Part shown: positions 49,646 through 58,487 of the stretch, piece after piece
How positions within the stretch are numbered: the first letter of the stretch is position 1
How the letters are laid out: each line of letters starts with the position of its first letter
Assembly (NCBI GenBank): GCA_013388755.1
Contig: JACAEQ010000070.1
Span: 62,001-126,000 of the forward strand
DNA length: 64,000 bases
Direction of reading: 5' to 3'
From: Chloroflexota bacterium
Lineage (GTDB): Bacteria; Chloroflexota; Chloroflexia; Chloroflexales; Roseiflexaceae
The notes under the pieces: generated by a model
The model's database searches: none
The model's input: the letters and a program-made list of their open reading frames with translations, nothing else
What the model was told of the DNA's origin: nothing
Translations under genes and position numbers: made by a program

Positions 49646-51790
49646 ATGCCATTTCCACTCGACGATTATACGCCGCACGGCTATCTCAATACACCCACGC
49701 ATACGCGCAACCTTTCGCCACGCGGCGTACTGCGCTCGCATGGTGCTGGCTTTCGCTGGCACTATCCGGCATATGCCGGTATGTACGGTGGCCGGCGTGA
49801 GACGTACCGCGCCGGCTTTCGGCTCGCGCTTGGCAGCGCGCTTGAGCTGGCAGAGTTTGATGTCGCAACCAGCCCGTACCACTCAAAGAATCTGTTCGAA
49901 CTGGACCTGGCGCATAATGGCGCATCCGCCCACGCAACATTTCACCTGGTCGGCGAACACGCGCTGTGCGCCGCAATCTCCGTCACCGGCGAAACACGCA
50001 TCGCGGTGGTCGTTGAATATACCCGCACCGTTGCCGCTGGCGGCGAGTGGGGCGAATCGGGGCTGGTTGGCCGGGTTGTTGATGGCGACCTGGTCCTGCA
50101 AAGTTTCGAGGATGGTGATGCGTTTGTCTGCCGGGTATCGCGGGCCATCACCGATCTGGGCATCACCACCGACCCGGCGCTCGCCGCCGCATGGGCGTCG
50201 TCGCAGGCGCCCGGCCTGCCGGGTGAAGGGTTCGTGACCGTCACCGGGCGGCGCGGCGAGACCGTGGCGTTGTTTGCCGTACTTGGCTTCACCGGGCCAT
50301 GCGAACGGTTCGACGTCTGTTTGACGCGCGGCAAGACGCTGCGTGTGGCACAACACCGGCAGCGCACCGCGCGCCGTACCGCCGCTGCCGACCGTACGCG
50401 CAAACAGGCCGAGGATGATGCCTTCTGGGCGCGCGCACCAGTGCTGGAAGGCGACTGGCCCGATCACTGGCGGCGCGGCCTGGTCTATGACCTTGAGACC
50501 TTGCGCATGATGGTGCGCGCGCCCGCCGGCATTTACCGTCACATCTGGGACGCCATGCAGATCCATGCGCCGCGTGTTGTGCTGGCTGAGGCGGCCATTG
50601 ACGCTCTGCTGCTCTCCTATGCCGACCCGGCACTGGCGCAACACCTGCTGCTGGGAACCTTCGTTGATGCGCCGGAGCCTAACGTCCCCTGTTCACGCGA
50701 AGATGGCAGCTATAACATGCTTGCCGCTGACGGCACGGTCTGCGGCACCGCACCTGAGTGGGGGTATCCCTGGCTGGTGCTCGACTGGCTGGCGGCAGTC
50801 CATCCGAACCGCGACTGGCTGGCGAGTATCTACCCGTCGCTTGGCGCCTATCTGCACTGGTGGCTCGACCATCGCCGCGACTCCGAGGGCTGGCTGGTGT
50901 ATGCCTGTAGCTGGGAGTCAGGGCAGGACGACTCGCCGCGCTTTGGCGATCAGCCGCTGGGCGGCGGTCACCCGGTGCGTCATGTGCGCCCGGTCGATCT
51001 GCAGGCGGCCTTTGCGCATGCCTGCCTGGTGATGCATGACTTCGCACTCGAACTTGGACACAATGCAGATGTGCAGACCTGGCTTGCGCTGGCCGAAGAA
51101 TATATCGCGCGCACCGATGCGTTGTGGCGCGACTCCCCATCCCCTTCCCATGCCGCTGCCGGCAGCTATGCCGACCATGACACACGTGCCGGGCAGGCCA
51201 CGGACGTCAACGATGTCATGCTCCTGGCGCCAATCACTCTCGGAGTCGCCCGGCCAGGTCGTGTGGATGCGCTGCGTGATGCGATCGAACGGATCGATTC
51301 CGATACGCTGATCTGGCCAATGTTCGCCTGGACGGCGATCGAGGCGGCAACACGCACCGGCCTGTACGACCGGGCCGCTGAACTGGCCGCCGCGATTGTC
51401 GAACGCGCCTATACATTCTGGGATGCGCATCAGGCGCATCCTGACCGTACCCTGCCCGGCGTGGCATGCGAATACTGGCCACCGGACGGTCGTTGCGGCG
51501 GGGAAGGATATGGCTGGGGCGCCTTTACCACCCACCTGCTCCTGCACGTGCTTGTCGGGTTGACCCCCGAACGTGACCGGCTGGTGGTGCGGCCAGATCT
51601 TCCACCGGCCTGGCGCGTCGCCGGGCGGCGCTATGGCGTGCGGCTGAACTGGCGCGATGTCTCCTTCAAAGTCCTCATCGAACCACGGATGAACGGCGTG
51701 GTTGTCACCATTGGTAGGAAGCGCGCCGAGGTGGCATGGGGCGAGGCCGCAGCGTTTACGTGGGAGGAACTTGCGTACGTGGAGTACTAA
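49646..51790 (+). CDS. (alpha/alpha)6-barrel glycoside hydrolase (GH63/MGH1-like)
   Basis: 714 residues. An N-terminal beta-sandwich domain (about 1-240) is followed by an (alpha/alpha)6 barrel (about 275-690). Conserved barrel motifs are AGIYRHIWDAMQIHAP, SREDGSYNMLAADGTVCGTAPEWGYPWLV, YACSWESGQDDSPRF (acid residue region) and EYWPPDGRCGGEGYGWGAFTTHLLLHVLVG, which resembles the GYGW region of GH63/GH37 and mannosylglycerate-hydrolase-like enzymes. Cytoplasmic (no signal peptide). Substrate probably an alpha-glucoside or mannosylglycerate-type solute. Its TAA stop overlaps the left end of MITE-like copy 2. Confidence 0.8.
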   Translation: MPFPLDDYTPHGYLNTPTHTRNLSPRGVLRSHGAGFRWHYPAYAGMYGGRRETYRAGFRLALGSALELAEFDVATSPYHSKNLFELDLAHNGASAHATFHLVGEHALCAAISVTGETRIAVVVEYTRTVAAGGEWGESGLVGRVVDGDLVLQSFEDGDAFVCRVSRAITDLGITTDPALAAAWASSQAPGLPGEGFVTVTGRRGETVALFAVLGFTGPCERFDVCLTRGKTLRVAQHRQRTARRTAAADRTRKQAEDDAFWARAPVLEGDWPDHWRRGLVYDLETLRMMVRAPAGIYRHIWDAMQIHAPRVVLAEAAIDALLLSYADPALAQHLLLGTFVDAPEPNVPCSREDGSYNMLAADGTVCGTAPEWGYPWLVLDWLAAVHPNRDWLASIYPSLGAYLHWWLDHRRDSEGWLVYACSWESGQDDSPRFGDQPLGGGHPVRHVRPVDLQAAFAHACLVMHDFALELGHNADVQTWLALAEEYIARTDALWRDSPSPSHAAAGSYADHDTRAGQATDVNDVMLLAPITLGVARPGRVDALRDAIERIDSDTLIWPMFAWTAIEAATRTGLYDRAAELAAAIVERAYTFWDAHQAHPDRTLPGVACEYWPPDGRCGGEGYGWGAFTTHLLLHVLVGLTPERDRLVVRPDLPPAWRVAGRRYGVRLNWRDVSFKVLIEPRMNGVVVTIGRKRAEVAWGEAAAFTWEELAYVEY

Positions 51791-51948
51791 GAGCCTATCC
51801 GAATAACGGACTGGATGTCATTGCGAGCGAAGCGACGCAATCTCCGCTCGGGCCGCTCGAGTGCGTCAGCCACGCTGCGCGCGCTGCAGGCGGTCGCTGG
51901 CGCGCCGCGCACTGACCGCATGCCCATGGGTCTTCGGATAGGCACTAA
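51788..51948 (-). repeat. MITE-like dispersed element, copy 2 (161 bp)
   Basis: The left end TAAGAGCCTATCCGAA is identical to that of copy 1 (7799); the right end is TTCGGATAGGCACTAA. Its core aligns with copy 1 only as reverse complement, so the orientation is opposite. The first three bases are the stop codon of the preceding gene. Confidence 0.75.
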
Positions 51949-51980
51949 GTGCTGAGGAGTAAGAGTCAGGGGTCAGGGGC

Positions 51981-52099
51981 AATACCTTGCAAATAAGCTC
52001 TTCGCCCCCACCCCAGCCCGCCCCCGCTGGGGGCGGGAGACCGGCTTCTCCCCCAGCGGGGGGAGTTGGGGGTGTATCGCGCCTTATTTGCAAGGTATT
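51981..52099. repeat. Bounded double-hairpin element, copy 3 of the GC-rich family
   Basis: A perfect 17-bp inverted repeat, AATACCTTGCAAATAAG (51981-51997) and its complement (52083-52099), encloses two GC-rich hairpins: CCCGCCCCC-GCT-GGGGGCGGG (52017-52037) and a CTCCCC/GGGGAG stem (52048-52065). The AT-rich ends and GC-rich core look like a small mobile unit. 52100-52197 is C-rich with loose CACCCT/TCACCC repeats and no gene. Confidence 0.75.
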
Positions 52100-52197
52100 G
52101 GGGTCAGGGGTTAGATGCGCTGGATTCATCGATATCCATCACCCTCCCCTCACCCTGTCACCCGCTCACCCCTTCTCCTCTTCGCCCCATCACCCCG

Positions 52198-53091
52198 TCA
52201 CACACTCATCACCGCCGCCAGGCGCACGGTATTCGCATGGATCTCGACCGTGTCGGCGATATTGCGCCCATACCCACCGGCCATGGTGATCGCCACCGGA
52301 ATACCGGCTGCGCGGCATGTCTCGAATACCAGGCGATCGCGCGCGAGTAACCCATCCTTCGTCAGCTTGAGGCGTCCCAACCGGTCACCCTGGTATGGAT
52401 CGGCACCCGCCAGGTAGATCGCCAGGTCGGCGCGGCTGCGTTCGATTGCCTCAGACAGCCCGTCTTCCAGCGCCACCAGGTAGGCCTCATCGCCTGTTCC
52501 ATCATCAAGCGCAATATCAAGATGACTGCGTTCTTTATGAAACGGGTAATTCTTCGCGCTGTGGATGGAAAACGTGAAGATAGTCTCGTCTTCGGCAAAG
52601 ATCGCGGCGGTGCCGTTGCCCTGGTGGACATCGCAGTCGACAATCAAGGCGCGGCGAATACGCCCCTCAGCCTGCATAACGCGCGCGGCGATCGCGCTGT
52701 CATTAAAGACGCAGTATCCTTCGCCGTGATCAGCATAGGCGTGGTGGGTGCCACCCGCCAGACTGACAGCAAAACCGTCGCCAGCCAGTGCAGCGCGGCA
52801 TGCGCCGATGGTCGCGCCGACCGATCGGCGTGAGCGTTCGACCAGCTGCGGCGACCAGGGAAACCCGATGCGGCGCATCTCGCGCTCCTCCATGAGGGCG
52901 GATTGCATCCGGCGCAGATAATCACGGTCATGGGCGCGCAGAATGTCGGCGTCGGCAGCCGCTTCGGCGATGAAAAGGTCACCCGATCGTTCGGCGACAA
53001 CCTGTTCGCGCAGCAACGCATATTTCGCAATCGGGAAACGGTGACCTTCCGGCAAAGGAAGTGCGAAGGTGTCCGAGTAATAGATCCGCAT
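52198..53091 (-). CDS. Histone deacetylase-family zinc amidohydrolase
   Basis: A 297-residue deacetylase-fold enzyme like bacterial acetylpolyamine amidohydrolases/AcuC. Active-site residues are visible: tandem His116-His117 (GGTHHA), Asp152, Asp154 and His156 (DCDVHQGNGTA), and Asp231 (GADPYQGDRLG), the usual zinc ligands and charge relay; the transition-state Tyr would be in MAGGYGRN near 279. Substrate unknown (acetylated polyamine, lysine or small molecule). It starts within a few bases of a degraded propeller gene. Confidence 0.9.
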   Translation of the reverse strand: MRIYYSDTFALPLPEGHRFPIAKYALLREQVVAERSGDLFIAEAAADADILRAHDRDYLRRMQSALMEEREMRRIGFPWSPQLVERSRRSVGATIGACRAALAGDGFAVSLAGGTHHAYADHGEGYCVFNDSAIAARVMQAEGRIRRALIVDCDVHQGNGTAAIFAEDETIFTFSIHSAKNYPFHKERSHLDIALDDGTGDEAYLVALEDGLSEAIERSRADLAIYLAGADPYQGDRLGRLKLTKDGLLARDRLVFETCRAAGIPVAITMAGGYGRNIADTVEIHANTVRLAAVMSV

Positions 53092-53092
53092 C

Positions 53093-53463
53093 TATTTCTT
53101 TCATACTCATCGAGACCAATCAGGATCGGCAGCGAAGGCGCCGTTACCTGACTTCTGCGGAGCGCCTCTATCGAGATTAACGATATGATATCGTCGCCCT
53201 GGATTGGCGCGCCTGTATTATAATTCAGAGTCTTGCCATCCGGAGACCATGACGCCTGGACGCCTGTATCGAAGTCTGGCGCAACCAGTCTCAGATCTGT
53301 GCCATCAGGACGACCGGAGACCAGATCCATCGATGGCAGATATCCGGATGCGAATGCGATCCTTGTACCATCCGGCGATCATGCTGGTTTGCCATCACGT
53401 GCATCGTCGGGCGGCGGCGAAACACGGCGACGACCGCCACCATCAGCAGTCATACGGATCCGG
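53093..53463 (-). pseudogene. Remnant of a TolB/PD40-type beta-propeller protein
   Basis: A minus-strand frame carries propeller blades: MTADGGGRRRVSPPPDDARDGKPA, then a TGA, then SPDGTRIAFASGY and later VQASWSPDGKTLNYN. The TGA stands where WSPDG requires Trp (TGG to TGA). The frame continues from the stop of the upstream exporter gene, lacks any N-terminus and has a scrambled end next to the deacetylase start. It is a fragment left by deletion and decay. Confidence 0.7.
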
Positions 53464-53465
53464 AT

Positions 53466-55013
53466 TTACCTGCCGGTCTGCGTCAATGCCGCCGCGCTGA
53501 TTGCAATACCGGCACATGTCACAACGAAGGCGCTGACGACCGGCAGCGTTCGCAATAACCGGCTATGAGTAGGAAGGCGTTCAAAGAGAGTACGCGCCGA
53601 TACAAGGACCAGGCCGATTGCTGTCAGTACTGCGGCTAAACCCGCGCTAAAGGCGACGATCAACAGCATCCCAAATCCCACACGGCCCACTGCAATGGCG
53701 CCCAGCAATACCACAAGCGCCGATGGGCATGGCAATAACCCGCCGGAAATGCCGAGCGCAATCAGTCCACGCCATCCGAATGGGCGAGCCGTGTTGCTGG
53801 TTTCCTGTGCACCGGCAACCCGGTCGGCCAGCGCGAAATCCTGGTCGTGGCTATGCCCGTCAGGCCCGTGGTGATGGTGGTGATGGCTGTCATCATGGTC
53901 GTGATGGTCGTGATCGTGTTCGTGATGGTGATCATGGTCATGATGGTGATGCAGATATGAAGAAGCCGGACGCAACAGGTGCATAATTCGCGTGCGGAGC
54001 AATCCAAGGCCGATTGCGACGACAAGCAAACCGCTGATCAGTTCCAGCCATGGGTAAAATTGTTCCGGCAGAATGTAGTGCGACAAGGTCAACGTCACAA
54101 TGCCAAGCAAGAACACACCTGCGGTATGGGTGATCGTTGTCGTCAGACCAAGAGCGATTGCATGCCGGACGGTGCCTCGTGTTCCAACGAGGTAAGCCGC
54201 GGCGACAGTTTTTCCATGGCCGGGCGTCAGCGCGTGGCCGGCGCCTAGCACAAAGGCCAGCACAAGCGCGCCCGCAATGACTGACATCGTCAGTTCCTGT
54301 TCGTCAAGGAGCGCGGTCAATGGATCGCCGGCAGCCGTAGCGGAGGGCTGAAGCGCGGCGACGCCTGTTGGCGGGTTCGTGCCGGCATCACCACCAGGCG
54401 CGACGGTAAAGGTTGCGAAACGTACATCGGGCGGACTCTCAAGCATATCGTCGGGATAGGAACGCAACTCACCGCTGCGATCCTGTTGCGGCACATTGGA
54501 GTCACGCAGTGCAACGCCGTCGCCTGCACGCGCAATCACTTCACGCCAGCCGATACGTTCGGTGAAGTTGGTATCGATATAACTGATTGTAAGCGGCAAA
54601 TCCATCACAGGTCGATCTGCAGCGAGATTGAGCTCAAGGCGAAGCGTGGCGAGCCCGCCCTGGCCTGGAGGGAATGCAAGATCCTGCCGATCGATACGCA
54701 GCGATGCCGGCGATCCCGCGACGGTAAGGTGTAGCCCTGCCACCAGCGCCGGCACGGTGCGCTCGAGGTACGCCGTCTGTTCGGAAGCACTCAGCGCGCC
54801 GTCGTCATCGGTATCGATCAGCTGCCGCTCGGCGAACGCGGGGATCTCGGCCATATCGACGATATAACGCACCCGAATGATGTCGCGTTCGATCTCAATA
54901 CGGCTATATTGATTAATCGTGAAATTGCCGAGCGGATGCGCTTCCGCGGATTCGACCGGTCGAGCGAACATCACGGCAAACGCCGCCAGAATGAACATAA
55001 ACAGGCGTCTCAT
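53466..55013 (-). CDS. His-rich nickel/cobalt-type exporter (NicO/RcnA-like) with N-terminal extracytoplasmic domain
   Basis: 515 residues. A signal-like helix (1-22) and AHPLGNFTINQYSRIEIERD begin a domain of about 200 residues that contains an EF-hand-like DTDDDGALSASE (67-78). Six or seven membrane helices follow (about 235-350 and 405-515) with the NicO motifs GAGHALTPGHGKTVAAAYLVGTRGT and GISGGLLPCPSALVVLLGA. A cytoplasmic loop at about 355-390 contains roughly 20 His interleaved with Asp. The His loop and motif pattern indicate Ni/Co (or similar divalent metal) efflux. It overlaps the TPR gene by 4 bp (ATGA), so is co-translated. Confidence 0.88.
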   Translation of the reverse strand: MRRLFMFILAAFAVMFARPVESAEAHPLGNFTINQYSRIEIERDIIRVRYIVDMAEIPAFAERQLIDTDDDGALSASEQTAYLERTVPALVAGLHLTVAGSPASLRIDRQDLAFPPGQGGLATLRLELNLAADRPVMDLPLTISYIDTNFTERIGWREVIARAGDGVALRDSNVPQQDRSGELRSYPDDMLESPPDVRFATFTVAPGGDAGTNPPTGVAALQPSATAAGDPLTALLDEQELTMSVIAGALVLAFVLGAGHALTPGHGKTVAAAYLVGTRGTVRHAIALGLTTTITHTAGVFLLGIVTLTLSHYILPEQFYPWLELISGLLVVAIGLGLLRTRIMHLLRPASSYLHHHHDHDHHHEHDHDHHDHDDSHHHHHHGPDGHSHDQDFALADRVAGAQETSNTARPFGWRGLIALGISGGLLPCPSALVVLLGAIAVGRVGFGMLLIVAFSAGLAAVLTAIGLVLVSARTLFERLPTHSRLLRTLPVVSAFVVTCAGIAISAAALTQTGR

Positions 55014-56332
55014 GGGAGTCTTCCTTCATTTCCAGCGGCACGTACGTCGGCAAGCGCCGTTCGCGCATGCGATACATACACAGGAGAAAAATATGGATTA
55101 AGCTCCAATGCCTGGCTCAACCAGCGCTGCGCGGCAACGCTATCTCCCTGGGCCCGGGCGATGACGCCAGCGCGGTAGAAGAGCAGCGCATCCTGTGTTC
55201 CCAGGCGCAGCGCTTCCTCGATCTTGTTCCTGGCTTCGGTATAGTCGCCGGCGCGGTAGAGCGCCCAGGCCAACGTCTCTGCACCCTTCACGCCTGGTCG
55301 TCGTTCATATGCGCTCTTCGCCAGCGTCAGCGCCGCCTGCGGGTTACTTCCATGGTCGGCCTCAAACAGCGCCAGTTCGAGATCGGCATCGATGCCATTG
55401 GCCTGGTTAAGTTGCTGCATGGCGCGTACCAGGTCATATTGGCGCGCCGCATCTTCGGGCCGGCCCGCCGCCTCATAGGTCTCGCCGAGTCCAATCACGA
55501 ACTCAGGCAGCGGCATACGCGCGACCGCCTGTCCATACAGCTCAATCGCCTCGTCGAATCGTCCCTGCGCCGCCGATATGCGCGCAAGACCCGCCAGCGC
55601 GTGCGCATACCCTGGGAGACGTTCAAGCGACAAGCGGTAGGTTCGCTCCGCATTGATGAGGTCGCCTTTTGCGGCGTACAGATGGCCGAGCTGAACACGC
55701 GCCCATTCCGTATTCTCGGTCGTTGGCCCGCCGGCGCGCACAGCCATGTCCATTGCCTCAATAGCGCCGTCAAGATCACCATACAGTTCACGCGCATATG
55801 ACGCGCGGCTGTAGGAGCCAAGATCGGGACGCATATCGACCATCGTCTGGATCGTCGTCACGGCAGCATCGTACATGCCTAGCTCAATCTGTGCGTCGGC
55901 GATCACACCGTACACTCTAGGCACATATGGGTCAATTGCTCGTGCTCGTTCCCCCAACGCAAGCGCATCGCGGAACTGGTGACGCGCCAGCGCCAGCGTT
56001 CCAGCGCCGATGAGCGATTCGACATGGCGTTCATCGCGGCGTAGTGCTGCATCAAGAACCGCCTCGGCCCTGGCGTAGTACGCCGGGTCGCCGGTTTCGC
56101 GTGCCTTCTGGATGTACGCCCAGCCAAGCAGCGCATGAGCGTCAAGGTTCTCCGGTTCGCGGCGCACGACTTCCTGGTAACTCCAGACAAACCGGTCGAT
56201 CATCCCGGGCTGGGATTGCTGAATCGCCGGCGCCGACGGAACGCCGGATCGCAGAAATGCCCAGACGGTAACCAGGACGGCCAGCACAATTCCCAGACCC
56301 GCAAGGACGCGGCGAAATCGCAACGGGATCAT
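55010..56332 (-). CDS. Membrane-anchored TPR-repeat protein, 440 aa
   Basis: One N-terminal membrane helix (about 9-28, VLAGLGIVLAVLVTVWAFL) and eight to ten tetratricopeptide repeats (for example AHALLGWAYIQKARETGDPAYYARAEAVL, YGVIADAQIELGMYDAAVTTIQ, AHALAGLARISAAQGRFDEAIELYGQAV, LFYRAGVIARAQGDSVAAQRWLSQALEL). TPRs mediate protein-protein contact, here outside the membrane. GGAG 8 nt upstream supports the ATG. It sits between the DUF4331 gene (80 bp, with a hairpin in the gap) and the exporter (4-bp overlap), indicating a three-gene operon. Confidence 0.9.
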   Translation of the reverse strand: MIPLRFRRVLAGLGIVLAVLVTVWAFLRSGVPSAPAIQQSQPGMIDRFVWSYQEVVRREPENLDAHALLGWAYIQKARETGDPAYYARAEAVLDAALRRDERHVESLIGAGTLALARHQFRDALALGERARAIDPYVPRVYGVIADAQIELGMYDAAVTTIQTMVDMRPDLGSYSRASYARELYGDLDGAIEAMDMAVRAGGPTTENTEWARVQLGHLYAAKGDLINAERTYRLSLERLPGYAHALAGLARISAAQGRFDEAIELYGQAVARMPLPEFVIGLGETYEAAGRPEDAARQYDLVRAMQQLNQANGIDADLELALFEADHGSNPQAALTLAKSAYERRPGVKGAETLAWALYRAGDYTEARNKIEEALRLGTQDALLFYRAGVIARAQGDSVAAQRWLSQALELNPYFSPVYVSHARTALADVRAAGNEGRLP

Positions 56333-56361
56333 TTGATATGCTCCAAGTGAGTCAGGAAGGA

Positions 56362-56394
56362 CGCGGCATATGGCTGTTTCACCACTATGCCGCG
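56362..56394 (-). promoter_or_regulatory. Hairpin between DUF4331 and TPR genes
   Basis: CGCGGCATA (56362-56370) and TATGCCGCG (56386-56394) form a perfect 9-bp stem with a 15-nt loop in the 80-bp gap. It has no T-run. It may reduce expression of the downstream genes relative to DUF4331 or protect the upstream mRNA end. Confidence 0.5.
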
Positions 56395-56412
56395 CACTTC
56401 GTCTGTCCTGGT

Positions 56413-57876
56413 CTAGCGATGCAATGAGCTATCGTAACCGGCATGTGGATGGGCCTGATAGGGGAATGACGCCAGGAACGGCATATCATTCGCCTGGACG
56501 CCATCGCTGACCAGGTTGTTCGGACTCTTGTTCGGCAGGCCAAGCAGGCTGTTCAGGAACGGCCCATACCCTTGCGCCACTGCCTTTAGTTCGATGTCGG
56601 TGACATCATCGGCAAGGCGGCGACCATTCGGGAAGCCGGCCAGGTCACCTTCAAGAACGCCGAGGATGCTTGCCTGTCCCGACGCTGTGGGCGGCACCGC
56701 AACATTCAGCCTCAGCAGATCGGCGCGCGTGTTGCCGGTAAAGGTAAATGATGAGCCATCCGGAAGCTTCACTCCGGTGAGCAGGATCGCGACAAGATCG
56801 GCGCGCCCGGTTGTGTCAACCGTCTGCAACACGCCGTTCGGATTGGTCGGTTGGGTATAGAGGAGATTCACAATGCCGGCAAGCTCAGGATTGAGATAGA
56901 ACTGCTCGAATTGCTCGTCCTTATGCGGCGGTTGCGCATTCCAGTAGTCTTTCTTGCCGAGCGGAATGATGACTTCATTCACCAGCGGATTACCCAGTCG
57001 CGACACCTGTTGCCAGGCGCCAGAGCCATGCACCGACCCGTCGCGGTTCAATACCCGGATCCGCTGGCGGCTTGCGCTGGCATAGATGCCAATCACCGGT
57101 TTCTTCGTCTGATCCGCGCCCATCCCGTCCGCGGTCAACTGGTCGATCGGGATCTGCAGGCTAATCGTATGTGTGTTATAGCCGTTCACGCCGTCGATCC
57201 CGGCCTCATCCGGCAATGGAATCAGGTGGAGGCTGTTGAATGGACGTAATCCGCCAAGATCGAAAATCGACCCCAGGTCGACGAAGAATGCGTCGTCGCG
57301 CTGGCCGGCAAACACTCTGATGCCGCCGTTCAGCTCGGCAATCGCCTGTTCGGCAATACTGGCATAGTTCGGCGTCGAACGCGGCCCGACATTCACCGGA
57401 GGAACAACGCCATACCCAAGGACTTCGGTCTTACCATGGCGACCGTATGTCACACGTTCGACGGTATAGCACTGTTGCAGATTGAAGTTGGGATCCGTTG
57501 GCGATGTCACCGGGCCGGTGATATAGAGGAATGTGTTGGGGTTCTGGCGCTTCGTTTCGAAGGTGAAGCGATAGGTAATGTCCGGTTTCGCATCGCCGTT
57601 GTTGTCGACATGGATCTCGTAGCGTACATCGTCTCCAAAGCTCACAAAGTTCGGCCCGCCGTTTGGCTCTTCCAGTGGAATGTAGTTGGCGACAATCGTG
57701 ACGGTATCAGGCCGATCAGGGCTACGAAAAGCGTACAGGTCGGTATTGTCGGCCAGCGGGTCAGTGCTGATAAACGGCGCTTCACGATGGCTCGAGGCCT
57801 CCGCCACCGGCCCGGCAGCGATAAGCAGGACCATTACCATCGTGAAGGCGGCAATCATAGCTTTCCACTTCTGCAT
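56413..57876 (-). CDS. Secreted DUF4331-family protein
   Basis: 487 residues. A signal peptide (MQKWKAMIAAFTMVMVLLIAAGPVAEA) is followed by the DUF4331 hallmark ASSHREAPFISTDPLADNTDLYAFRSPDRPDTV. Further family features are GPNFVSFGDDVRYEIHVDNNGDAKPDITYRFTF, a central AGQRDDAFFVDLGSIFDLGG block and the C-terminal GFPNGRRLADDVTDIELKAVA. Cleavage after the signal would leave the SSHREA sequence near the new N-terminus, where His and Glu could bind a metal; this is inference. AAGGAGA about 9 nt upstream fixes the ATG. First gene of the operon with TPR protein and exporter; divergent from anti-sigma/sigma genes. Confidence 0.92.
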   Translation of the reverse strand: MQKWKAMIAAFTMVMVLLIAAGPVAEASSHREAPFISTDPLADNTDLYAFRSPDRPDTVTIVANYIPLEEPNGGPNFVSFGDDVRYEIHVDNNGDAKPDITYRFTFETKRQNPNTFLYITGPVTSPTDPNFNLQQCYTVERVTYGRHGKTEVLGYGVVPPVNVGPRSTPNYASIAEQAIAELNGGIRVFAGQRDDAFFVDLGSIFDLGGLRPFNSLHLIPLPDEAGIDGVNGYNTHTISLQIPIDQLTADGMGADQTKKPVIGIYASASRQRIRVLNRDGSVHGSGAWQQVSRLGNPLVNEVIIPLGKKDYWNAQPPHKDEQFEQFYLNPELAGIVNLLYTQPTNPNGVLQTVDTTGRADLVAILLTGVKLPDGSSFTFTGNTRADLLRLNVAVPPTASGQASILGVLEGDLAGFPNGRRLADDVTDIELKAVAQGYGPFLNSLLGLPNKSPNNLVSDGVQANDMPFLASFPYQAHPHAGYDSSLHR

Positions 57877-57901
57877 AGAAAAAGTCTCCTTGCCTGTTAG
57901 C

Positions 57902-57922
57902 CGGAGGTGACGATCACCTCCG
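57902..57922. promoter_or_regulatory. Perfect inverted repeat in the DUF4331 leader
   Basis: CGGAGGTGA-CGA-TCACCTCCG is a perfect 9-bp inverted repeat with a 3-nt centre, 26 nt upstream of the DUF4331 start and just before its Shine-Dalgarno. It may be an mRNA hairpin controlling ribosome access or an operator. Confidence 0.5.
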
Positions 57923-58487
57923 AATCTCCCGTTACGGCCGATGTTCTATCGCTGGTCGGCATCCCTCCTTTCGGCAATGCGGCAGCCGGCCCATCCGCAG
58001 GCACATCCGCCGAGCGATTTCCGAATAATGATGAGCGAGCATGCACCCGTGGAGCCGTGGCGAACGACGACAATGAAGGCTCCACCAGATATTGCGAAAG
58101 AAGAAGGGGAAACGGATGAGGATGAACCGAATCAGTTGTGCCCGATTCCCGCAACCGGCAGACGGCATCCGCCAGACCATTTTTTCACATTATTCAAAGA
58201 ACGGAGCATTCATGGTGCGCAAGCGTGCACCCCGACACAGCGTTCGGAAAGACTATGAACCGGGCATCCGGCGCATGCGAAGCCTGTATAATATGCAAAC
58301 ACACTATCGCGCGACGATAATGCGCCTTGTTATGACCTGGCAAAGGGGATTCCAGACCGCACCGATATGTAATTGCGATAAACGCCTGATCGGCGATAGA
58401 CGTGGAGCCTGCCTGAAAGATTGACGTTGACCTCGTCACAAGGCATGGTTATCCAGACACATACACCAGTAGCGTGAAAGGTGCCCG
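57923..58487. other. Divergent control region between DUF4331 and anti-sigma genes
   Basis: There is no convincing gene in 565 bp. A 110-codon frame (58092-58424) is basic and low in protein-like order, and I do not annotate it. TGTATAAT (58285-58292) on the plus strand is a possible -10 for the anti-sigma gene, leaving a leader of nearly 190 nt. On the minus strand, toward DUF4331, no standard -10/-35 pair was found, which would suit an ECF-type promoter. Confidence 0.5.

Noticed and set aside
53840-53951. GTGATGGTGGTGATGG repeats considered as a non-coding satellite
   Set aside because: They encode the His/Asp loop of the metal exporter and remain in frame.
58092-58424. 110-codon plus-strand frame in the DUF4331/anti-sigma gap
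   Set aside because: Very basic, no Shine-Dalgarno, no domain, lies in a control region; considered spurious.
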